This document shows, piece after piece, positions 1-4,813 of a stretch of DNA of 7,089 nt (positions within the stretch are counted from its first letter, which is position 1; the number at the start of each line of letters is the position of its first letter). The translations under genes were made by a program, and so were the position numbers. Source of the DNA: an uncultured Oscillibacter sp. (GTDB lineage: Bacteria; Bacillota; Clostridia; Oscillospirales; Oscillospiraceae); assembly GCA_947245315.1 (NCBI GenBank), contig CAMXNV010000114.1:1-7089 (forward strand), given 5' to 3'. Under the pieces are notes generated by a model, which saw only the letters and a list, made by a program, of their open reading frames with translations, was not told the origin of the DNA and searched no databases.

Positions 1-886
1 GCTCCTGGTCCGTGGGGTCCCGGTCCAGGCCGCCCACGGTGGTGGCGGTGAAGTCCCCGATGGCCTGAATGGAGTTGATGGCGAAGAGGAGCCCGATGGC
101 CACGCAGGAGGGCAGGTCGAAGGTGACCCCGAAGTGCATCACCCGGGGCAGGGAGAGCCAGGCGGCGGAGCCCACCTCGGCAAAGGAGACCATGCCGAAG
201 AGCATGGAAATCCCGTAGCCGCAGAGCATGCCGATCAAAATGGAGGCCAGCTTGCAGATGCCCCGCCCGTGGTTGTTCAGCAGCATGACAATGGCCAGGG
301 TCAGCACGGCCACCAGCCAGTTCTGCCAGGAGCCGTACACCAGGGCCTCGGTCTGGCCCTTGGTCTCCACCACCAGCTCATAGGTGTTGGCGGTGCCTCC
401 GGCCATGTAGTTGATGGCCGTGGGATAGAGGGACAGGCCGATGGTGAAGACCACGGTGCCCGTGATGACCGGGGGGAAGAGGAGGCGGATCTTCTTCACG
501 AAGACCCCCACGATCACCGCCACGACGCCTCCCACGATCATGGCTCCCGCGATGGCCCCCACGCCGCCCCCGGTGGAGGCGATGGCCTGCATGCTGGGGA
601 CGTAGGCGAAGCTGACGCCCATGATGACCGGCAGGCCGGAGCCGAAGTATTTGTTGACGGGGTAGAGCTGGATGATGGTACACACGGCGGACATGACCAG
701 GGAGGCCTGGATGAGCAGCACCCGGTCCGCCTGGCTGAGGCCGATGGCCCCGGCGATGATGATGGGGGGCGTGACGCAGCCCACGATCATCGCCACCAGG
801 TGCTGGAGGGACAGGGAGACGGCGGAGCCCAGGGGGGGAATGCCTCGAAGCTGGAACAGCGTCTGCTGGCCGGAGGGGGTTCTCAT
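1..886 (-). CDS. NCS2-family xanthine/uracil-type permease, C-terminus cut by window edge
   Basis: This is an integral-membrane nucleobase:cation symporter of the NCS2 (nucleobase-ascorbate transporter) family, which imports purines or pyrimidines across the cytoplasmic membrane. The frame reads MRTPSGQQTLFQLRGIPPLG and continues with several long hydrophobic segments. The family's first-helix signature is visible as QHLVAMIVGC at about residue 28, with the His conserved in the family. The TM8 region reads NSIQAIGDFTATTVGGLDR at about residue 269. In characterised NCS2 proteins this region carries a functional Glu (E272 of XanQ, E241 of UraA); here Gln appears to sit near that position, so the substrate cannot be assigned. 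About 295 residues are present and the usual length is 420-460, so the C-terminal third lies beyond base 1. The ATG at 886 was chosen because AGGAAGGAG sits about 8 bases upstream and the family motif begins soon after. Its own promoter and leader precede it. Xanthine or uric acid transport is possible but unproven. Confidence 0.9.
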   Translation of the reverse strand, partial: MRTPSGQQTLFQLRGIPPLGSAVSLSLQHLVAMIVGCVTPPIIIAGAIGLSQADRVLLIQASLVMSAVCTIIQLYPVNKYFGSGLPVIMGVSFAYVPSMQAIASTGGGVGAIAGAMIVGGVVAVIVGVFVKKIRLLFPPVITGTVVFTIGLSLYPTAINYMAGGTANTYELVVETKGQTEALVYGSWQNWLVAVLTLAIVMLLNNHGRGICKLASILIGMLCGYGISMLFGMVSFAEVGSAAWLSLPRVMHFGVTFDLPSCVAIGLLFAINSIQAIGDFTATTVGGLDRDPTDQE

Positions 887-933
887 GGCGGGGTTCTCCT
901 TCCTGTTTCTTTATCTTCAGCAATCAGTAAACG

Positions 934-961
934 CCGGAGCCTGGCGGCTGTCAGGCTCCGG
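934..961 (-). promoter_or_regulatory. Leader hairpin of the permease mRNA
   Basis: CCGGAGCCTG and CAGGCTCCGG form a perfect 10-bp stem around an 8-base loop, starting within about 10 nt of the predicted mRNA 5' end. No U-run follows, so it is not an ordinary intrinsic terminator. It does not overlap the Shine-Dalgarno sequence, which lies about 35 nt downstream. I looked for the purine-riboswitch core and did not find it. It could be a 5' stabilising hairpin or a regulator-binding element. Confidence 0.45.
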
Positions 962-975
962 AAAGGTCTACCTTT
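962..975. promoter_or_regulatory. 14-bp inverted repeat at the permease start site, candidate operator
   Basis: AAAGGT-CT-ACCTTT is a perfect 6-bp inverted repeat with a 2-base centre. It directly abuts the -10 box and covers the expected transcription start. The position suits a repressor-binding site; the symmetry is seen and the function is inferred. I do not recognise it as a known operator. Confidence 0.4.
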
Positions 976-1004
976 AGTTTACAGGAGAGCGGGGGACTTG
1001 TCAA
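976..1004 (-). promoter_or_regulatory. Sigma-A-type promoter for the permease gene
   Basis: Reading the minus strand, a perfect -35 box TTGACA (1004-999) is followed by a 17-base spacer and the -10 box TAAACT (981-976, 4 of 6 matches). Transcription should begin near 969, giving a leader of about 80 nt. This is the best-formed promoter in the window. Confidence 0.7.
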
Positions 1005-1048
1005 GGAAGAAAGCGCGGTGGGGGTGTTCTAATCGGAGATTTTATTAT

Positions 1049-1248
1049 GTAGGGGGCGGGCTCTGTCCCGCCCCGTCTTTCGGAAGCAGGGCACTTCCGG
1101 AGAAATGGCCTGGTCTGGGGACCAGGCCCCACAGGGTGTTCTACCTACAATAGAAGAAGTGTGGGGCCCGGTCCCTAGACCGGGCCATTTCCTCCGGAAC
1201 CATGGCAGTCCCTGAGGAACGGGAGGGGACAGAGCCCCTCCCCTACAG
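1049..1248. repeat. 200-bp imperfect palindrome made of nested GC-rich hairpins
   Basis: The left arm (1049-1128) and right arm (1165-1248) are inverted copies of the same two-module unit, with a 36-base centre. The outer module is a TGTAGGGG-led hairpin: GGGGCGGG/CCCGCCCC with loop CTCTGT at 1053-1074 on the left. On the right it is GGGAGGGG/CCCCTCCC at 1221-1242, whose loop also reads CTCTGT on the minus strand. The inner module is a 9-bp stem with a 4-base loop: GGCCTGGTC/GACCAGGCC at 1107-1128 and GGCCCGGTC/GACCGGGCC at 1165-1186. Between the modules both arms share TTCCGGAG(G)AAAT. No coding potential is credible here. It looks like a non-autonomous intergenic repeat element of the REP/ERIC/MITE type, but I cannot name a published family. 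Confidence 0.75.
1160..1214 (+). repeat. Direct repeat copy 1 (GTGGGGCCCGGTC module)
   Basis: This unit runs from TGTGGGGCCCGGTCCC through TTCCTCCGGAACCATGGCAGTCCC. It recurs at 1278-1330 in the same orientation, with two bases fewer after GGGCCAT and a few substitutions. The two copies indicate tandem growth of the repeat cluster. This copy also forms part of the right arm of the 200-bp palindrome. Confidence 0.75.
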
Positions 1249-1277
1249 GGTGTCCTATCGACAGAAAGGCAGATCCT

Positions 1278-1330
1278 GTGGGGCCCGGTCCCCAGACCGG
1301 GCCATCCTCCGGAACCACGGCAGTCCCGGA
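1278..1330 (+). repeat. Direct repeat copy 2 (GTGGGGCCCGGTC module)
   Basis: This is the second copy of the unit at 1160-1214. Its stem GGCCCGGTC/GACCGGGCC (1282-1303) has the loop CCCA instead of CCTA. It is followed by TCCTCCGGAACCACGGCAGT, matching copy 1 apart from a 2-base shortening and one substitution in this stretch. Confidence 0.75.
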
Positions 1331-1331
1331 G

Positions 1332-1375
1332 ATGTGGGGAGAGACCAAGCCCCTACATATTTCCCCGCCCCCTAC
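1332..1375 (-). repeat. Degenerate repeat remnant abutting the GerMN gene stop codon
   Basis: ATGTGGGG (1332-1339) and CCCCTACAT (1350-1358) form a decayed outer-module hairpin with one unpaired base. Immediately beyond it, the minus strand of 1375-1364 reads GTAGGGGGCGGG. This is an exact 12-base match to the repeat starts at 1049-1060 and 7078-7089. The TAG at 1374-1372 inside this match is the stop codon of the GerMN lipoprotein gene. Confidence 0.6.
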
Positions 1376-2256
1376 TCGGAGGCCGGATCCAAGCTGCGGC
1401 TGAACTCACCGTCCACCAGGAAGCGGACCTCCTCCACCGCCTCCAGGGAGAGCAGGGAGTTCTCCAAAGCCCGGACGGCCATCTGGACGGCCCGGTTCTC
1501 CTGACCCTCCAGAAGGGCCGAGGAGAGGTTGATATAGCAGATGTCTTCCTCCAGCCAGACGGACTTCACCTGGAAGCCCTCGGGCAGGGGGGACGTCAGA
1601 TCCCGGGTCTCCGGTTTGCCCTCCAGGGCCCGGGCCACGGCGGAGACCTGGGTGTCGCCCTCGTAGAGCTCCAGGGTGCGCTCCTCCGGGTGCAGGACGC
1701 CCTGGGGCGTGAGGACGTAGAGAAGTGCGTCCACGGTGCTGACCACGTCCTCCTCCGGGGAGAGGAGGACCTCCCGAATGTTGAGAATCTGCCGCTCCCG
1801 ATAGGCCAGCTCCCGGCCCCGGACGGTGATCTGCACCGAGGAGATCTCCGGCACCTGGGACAGGGTCATGGCGATGGCGCTGTCCGCCAGGGTCAGGGCC
1901 ACGCCGGACAGGGTCCCGTAGGGCGCGGACAGGTCCACCCGGGCCAGGCTGCCGCTGAGGGACAGGGAGAGCAGGGAGGTCCCCGCGGGCAGGGGGCTCT
2001 TCAGGGTCTCGTCGGTGGGGCCCTTCAAGAGCTCGTTCATCAGGGCCTCCGCCAGTTGGCGGGAGGTGCCGGTCTCGCCCTCGTAGAGGAAGACGGACTC
2101 CGTGCGGAAGGCGCCCTCCCCGGCGGAGAAGGTCAGGTCCGCCTCCTGGAAGTAGAGCTCGTAGGCGGTCCGGGCGGGCTCCTCCCTCCGGCAGCCCGGC
2201 AGGAGCAGCAGCAGGACCAGCAGCAGGACCAGCAGCAGGCAGAGACGGGTCTTCAT
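1372..2256 (-). CDS. Lipoprotein with two GerMN domains, last gene of a two-component operon
   Basis: This is a predicted membrane-anchored extracytoplasmic lipoprotein of 294 residues. A Leu-rich signal peptide ends in the lipobox LLPGC with Cys22 as the lipidation site. Two GerMN-type domains follow, at about residues 66-150 and 196-285. Both carry the same landmark: SPLPAGTSLLS at 87-97 and SPLPEGFQVKS at 222-232, each after a predicted helix and before a beta strand, so the pair is probably an internal duplication. GerMN domains occur in the Bacillus germination/sporulation lipoprotein GerM and in actinobacterial LpqB. The ATG overlaps the kinase stop as ATGA, with a purine-rich GGAGGGAGG ribosome site just upstream, indicating translational coupling. 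A likely role is to interact with the kinase sensor domain or the envelope, as LpqB does with MtrB; a sporulation role is the alternative. The stop codon lies in a repeat remnant. I see no intrinsic terminator after it. Confidence 0.85.
   Translation of the reverse strand: MKTRLCLLLVLLLVLLLLLPGCRREEPARTAYELYFQEADLTFSAGEGAFRTESVFLYEGETGTSRQLAEALMNELLKGPTDETLKSPLPAGTSLLSLSLSGSLARVDLSAPYGTLSGVALTLADSAIAMTLSQVPEISSVQITVRGRELAYRERQILNIREVLLSPEEDVVSTVDALLYVLTPQGVLHPEERTLELYEGDTQVSAVARALEGKPETRDLTSPLPEGFQVKSVWLEEDICYINLSSALLEGQENRAVQMAVRALENSLLSLEAVEEVRFLVDGEFSRSLDPASE
2203..2239 (-). repeat. 12-bp in-frame tandem repeat in the lipoprotein signal peptide
   Basis: On the plus strand AGCAGCAGGACC occurs at 2207-2218 and 2219-2230, followed by a partial copy at 2231-2239. 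It encodes the Leu-Leu-Leu-Val rhythm of the signal peptide core. Because the unit is a multiple of three, slippage would lengthen or shorten the hydrophobic core without breaking the frame. Confidence 0.65.
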
Positions 2257-3602
2257 GGTCCCTCCCTCCTCTCCAGCAGGGGCCAGCGGACCGTGAACAC
2301 CGCGCCGCCCCCCGAGCGGTTGGCGGCCTCCACGGAGCCCCCCCGGCGCTTCACCGTGTCGCTGACGATGGAGAGGCCCAGGCCCGTGCCCCCGGCGGCC
2401 CGGGAGCGGGCCTTGTCCACCCGGTAGAAGCGCTCAAAGATCCGGGGCAGGTCCGCCTCGGGGATGCCCGCGCCGTTGTCGGAGACGGCGAGGACCACCT
2501 GGCTTCCCTCCCGGTCCAGGGAGACCTGGACGGAGCCGCCGATGGCGGAGTATTTGACGGCGTTGTCCGTTAGATTATAGATGACCTGGTGGATCTCATC
2601 CTTGGTGGCCAGGACCACGCAGTCCTCCCCGGCGGTATAGGTCAGGTCCACGCCCTTCTCCTGGGCCACTAGGTTCATCATCCGCATGACCTGTTCCAGC
2701 ACCGGCAGGATGTCCACCGCCGCCGGGGGGTCCAGGACGCCGTTGTCCAGCCGGGTCAGGCGGAGGAGGTCCTCCGTGATGCGGGAGAGGCGCTCCGCCT
2801 CCCGGCCGATGTCCGTGACGAACTCCTTGGTGGTCTCCCGGTCGATGTTCTCCGTCTGCAAGATGGAGTCCGAGAGGAGGCGGATGGCCGCCAGGGGGGT
2901 TTTCAGCTCGTGGGACGCGTCGGACACGAAGCGGCGGCGGGCGGTCTCCGTGGTCTGGAGGCGGTCCGTCAGGCTGTTGAACTCATAGCCGATCTGGGCG
3001 ATCTCATCCCGGCCCCGGATGTCCGCCCGGTGGCTGTAGGCCCCCTCCCGGACCTCCCGGATGGCGGTGAGGAGGAGGCCGATCTTGTGGGTCAGGGCCT
3101 TGGAGAGCACCAGGCTCAGCACCAGCACCAGGGCCCCCACCACGGCGGAGAGGCGCAGCAGGGTCTCCTGGAGGCCGGTGAGGAGCTCCGCCTGCTGGGT
3201 GTCGTACTCGTAGGCGTACACCGCGCCGATGATCTGGCTCTGGTACATCACCGGCGAGGAGGCCCGGCTCCGGAAGGCCCCCCGCTGATAGGTACAGCTG
3301 AACGCGTCGTAGCCCAGCAGGGCCCGGACGATCTCCGTGTACAGCGCCAGGCTGCCCACGGCGGAGTCGGTCTCCCGGGTGTCGTAGAGCACCCGGCCGG
3401 AGCCGTCGGTGACCAGGACGCGGCTCAGCCCGGCCTCCTCCGTCAGGGCCATGGCGTCGGAGACGTTCTCCTCCGTCAGCCGGGCCAGGCCGGAGAGGGA
3501 GTTCACCATGACGGAGACGCTGCTCTGGAGGTTGGTGGCCTTGGCGTGGAAGACCAGGTCCTCGGACACCAGCAGGGGATAGGTGTTCAGCAGCAGCAGC
3601 AC
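2253..3602 (-). CDS. HAMP/HisKA sensor histidine kinase (5' end probably further upstream)
   Basis: This is a membrane-bound sensor kinase that autophosphorylates on His and passes phosphate to the regulator encoded just upstream. Numbering from the GTG at 3602, it has an extracytoplasmic sensor region (about 13-149), a membrane segment (about 150-168), HAMP (169-222) and a HisKA H-box FVSDASHELKTP with His231. The HATPase domain has an N-box NLTDNAVKYS (343-352), a G1 box DNGAGI (375-380), an F-box ERFYRV and a G2 box GGTGLGLSI. All catalytic motifs are intact and the type is PhoR/WalK-like. This start leaves only half of the first membrane segment. The open frame continues upstream and encodes GSLQFRFGLSYILVILAV, completing a normal first helix, but offers no ATG, GTG or TTG there. 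The natural start is probably the ATG at 3670, which overlaps the regulator stop but is one frame off (see 3603-3670). The 3' end overlaps the lipoprotein start as ATGA. Confidence 0.88.
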   Translation of the reverse strand: MLLLLNTYPLLVSEDLVFHAKATNLQSSVSVMVNSLSGLARLTEENVSDAMALTEEAGLSRVLVTDGSGRVLYDTRETDSAVGSLALYTEIVRALLGYDAFSCTYQRGAFRSRASSPVMYQSQIIGAVYAYEYDTQQAELLTGLQETLLRLSAVVGALVLVLSLVLSKALTHKIGLLLTAIREVREGAYSHRADIRGRDEIAQIGYEFNSLTDRLQTTETARRRFVSDASHELKTPLAAIRLLSDSILQTENIDRETTKEFVTDIGREAERLSRITEDLLRLTRLDNGVLDPPAAVDILPVLEQVMRMMNLVAQEKGVDLTYTAGEDCVVLATKDEIHQVIYNLTDNAVKYSAIGGSVQVSLDREGSQVVLAVSDNGAGIPEADLPRIFERFYRVDKARSRAAGGTGLGLSIVSDTVKRRGGSVEAANRSGGGAVFTVRWPLLERREGP

Positions 3603-3670
3603 CGCCAGGATGACCAGGATGTAGCTCAGGCCGAAGCGGAATTGGAGGCTCCCCCAATAGGGGCGGTCAT
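3603..3670 (-). other. Frame-disrupted 5' end of the sensor kinase gene
   Basis: The ATG at 3670-3668 overlaps the regulator stop (ATGA) but as read gives MTAPIGGASNSASA and then stops at 3628-3626. The kinase frame through the same bases reads DRPYWGSLQFRFGLSYILVI, which looks authentic. One extra G in the minus-strand G5 run (3655-3651), or one extra C in the C4 run (3663-3660), would join the ATG to the kinase frame. The G-run fix would give MTAPIGGSLQFRFGLSYI. A sequencing or assembly indel, a slippery or phase-variable tract, or a rare start codon could each explain it. Confidence 0.6.
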
Positions 3671-4344
3671 TCCTTGAAATAGTACCCCACCCCCCACTTG
3701 GTCATGATGTGGTCCGGCTCCGCCGGGTTCTCCTCCAGCTTCTCGCGGAGGCGGCGGATGTGTACGTCCACCGTCCGGTAGTCCCCCGCGTAGCTGTAGC
3801 CCCAGACCACGTTCATCAGATTCTCCCGGCTGTAGACCCGCCGGGGGTTGCGCATCAGCAGCTCCACCAGGTCGTATTCCTTGGCCGTCAAATCCACGGG
3901 GTTCCCCGCCCGGGAGGCGCTGCGCTCCTCGGTGTTCAGGGTGATGCCCCCGGCGGTCAGGATGCTGCCCCGGCTCCTCTGGACCCCGGCGGCCCGGCGG
4001 AGCAGGGCCCGGACCCGGGCCTTGAGCTCCAGGATGTTGAAGGGCTTGGTCAGGTAGTCGTCCGCCCCGCACTCGAAGCCCATGAGCTTGTCCGCGTCCT
4101 CGCTCTTGGCCGTCAGCATGATGATGGGCACGTTGGAGAACTCCCGGATGCGCATACAGGCCTCCAGCCCGTCCACCTCCGGCATCATCAAATCCAATAT
4201 GATGAGGTCCAGCTTCCCCTCCCGGGCCAGCTCCACGGCGGCGGCGCCGTCATAGGCGCACTCCACCTGATAGCCCTCGTTCTCCAGGTTGAACTTGATG
4301 CCCTTCACCAGGGTCCGCTCGTCGTCCACTACCAGTATCTTCAT
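3667..4344 (-). CDS. OmpR/PhoB-family response regulator
   Basis: This cytoplasmic two-component regulator is phosphorylated by the kinase encoded next and binds DNA through a winged helix. The 225 residues are the usual size for the family. The receiver domain (1-115) has the acidic pair Asp7-Asp8, the phosphoacceptor Asp51 within IILDLMMP, Thr78 in MLTAK and Lys100 in LTKPF. The C-terminal Trans_reg_C domain (about 128-224) includes the recognition-helix region YRTVDVHIRRLREKLE and the closing wing KWGVGYYFKE. The ATG at 4344 overlaps the stop of the preceding ComEA-like gene as ATGA and has GGAGGAG about 7 bases upstream. Its stop overlaps an ATG that belongs to the kinase gene region. WalR/PhoP/MtrA-like is a fair description; the regulon cannot be read from the sequence. 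Confidence 0.95.
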   Translation of the reverse strand: MKILVVDDERTLVKGIKFNLENEGYQVECAYDGAAAVELAREGKLDLIILDLMMPEVDGLEACMRIREFSNVPIIMLTAKSEDADKLMGFECGADDYLTKPFNILELKARVRALLRRAAGVQRSRGSILTAGGITLNTEERSASRAGNPVDLTAKEYDLVELLMRNPRRVYSRENLMNVVWGYSYAGDYRTVDVHIRRLREKLEENPAEPDHIMTKWGVGYYFKE

Positions 4345-4715
4345 TCCGTCTCCTCCACAGTCACGAGTCCCTCCAGCGCCGCCAGCTTGGCCGGGCCGAT
4401 GCCGGGGACCTCCGTCAATTCCTCCAGGGTTTTAAAGGGCCCCTTGGCCGCCCGGTGGGCCACGATTCTCTGGGCCAGCACCTCGCCGATGCCCGGGAGG
4501 GCCGTCAGCTCCTCCTCCGTGGCGGCGTTGAGGTCCAGGGGCTCCGGGGCCGGGCGGAGGGCCTCGATGGGGGCCGCGCGCTCCGTCTCCAGGGCGGCGG
4601 GGGCCCGGAGGGCCTGCCGGTCGTGGAAATAGAGCCCCAGGACCAGGCAGAGGAACAGCGCCGTCAGTCCCAGCAGGGCCCGCTCGCCCGGGGCGGTTTT
4701 TCTGTGTGTCTCCAC
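4341..4715 (-). CDS. Short ComEA-like helix-hairpin-helix membrane protein
   Basis: This 124-residue protein has a short basic N-terminus, one membrane helix at about 13-30 (LLGLTALFLCLVLGLYF) and an Ala/Pro-rich linker to about 58. A ComEA-type double helix-hairpin-helix domain follows at 60-115. Its two hairpins read LPGIGEVLA (73-81) and VPGIGPAKL (103-111), which bind the DNA backbone in this family. In competence systems ComEA binds incoming double-stranded DNA outside the membrane. This one lacks the long linker or SLBB region of many Clostridia ComEA proteins and no other com gene is in view, so its role in DNA uptake is only a family inference. The start is GTG at 4715, chosen because CGGAGG lies 9 bases upstream and the membrane helix follows at normal spacing. 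It is the first gene of the operon and overlaps the regulator by four bases. Confidence 0.88.
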   Translation of the reverse strand: METHRKTAPGERALLGLTALFLCLVLGLYFHDRQALRAPAALETERAAPIEALRPAPEPLDLNAATEEELTALPGIGEVLAQRIVAHRAAKGPFKTLEELTEVPGIGPAKLAALEGLVTVEETE

Positions 4716-4717
4716 AG

Positions 4718-4746
4718 TTGCGTTCCTCCGTTTTTTTTGCTATACT
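4718..4746 (+). promoter_or_regulatory. Candidate promoter for the D-Ala-D-Ala carboxypeptidase gene
   Basis: TTGCGT (4718-4723) and TATACT (4741-4746) are separated by exactly 17 bases, and a T8 tract lies in the spacer. The start would be near 4753, about 60 nt before the coding region. I did not recognise a forespore sigma-F or sigma-G promoter. Confidence 0.5.
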
Positions 4747-4784
4747 AGACGGGAAATCAGAAAACCCGCCGTAGCTATAGGAGT

Positions 4785-4813
4785 AGTATAACACATATTT
4801 TGGGGGATGGACA
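4785..4813 (-). promoter_or_regulatory. Candidate promoter for the ComEA-like/two-component operon
   Basis: On the minus strand a -10 box TATACT (4790-4785) lies 17 bases from a weak -35 TGTCCA (4813-4808). The start would be near 4778, with a leader of about 60 nt to the GTG at 4715. The -10 is good and the -35 is poor, so this is tentative. Confidence 0.4.

Noticed and set aside
887..975. Purine (guanine/adenine) riboswitch in the permease leader
   Set aside because: The leader is only about 80 nt with a single strong hairpin, and the conserved three-way junction core is not recognisable.
134..1153. Long plus-strand open frame across the permease gene and repeats
   Set aside because: It is antisense to a clear permease, His/Gly/Asp-rich in a low-complexity way and runs into palindromic repeats; a GC-rich shadow.
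1332..1372. Intrinsic terminator after the GerMN gene
   Set aside because: A decayed hairpin is present, but no T-run follows on the minus strand, so termination there is unsupported.
1021..1375. CRISPR array
   Set aside because: Repeats are of unequal spacing, inverted as well as direct, diverged, and without unique spacers of constant length.
1202..1504. Plus-strand 100-codon frame across the repeats
   Set aside because: Half of it is repeat sequence and the rest is antisense to the GerMN gene; no family resemblance.
3626..3670. Short peptide gene MTAPIGGASNSASA starting at the ATGA overlap
   Set aside because: It is 14 codons inside the kinase 5' end and is better explained as the kinase start with a one-base frame break.
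2910..4632. Long plus-strand open frames opposite the kinase, regulator and ComEA-like genes
   Set aside because: They mirror strongly biased third codon positions of real minus-strand genes, show no domains and have no ribosome sites.
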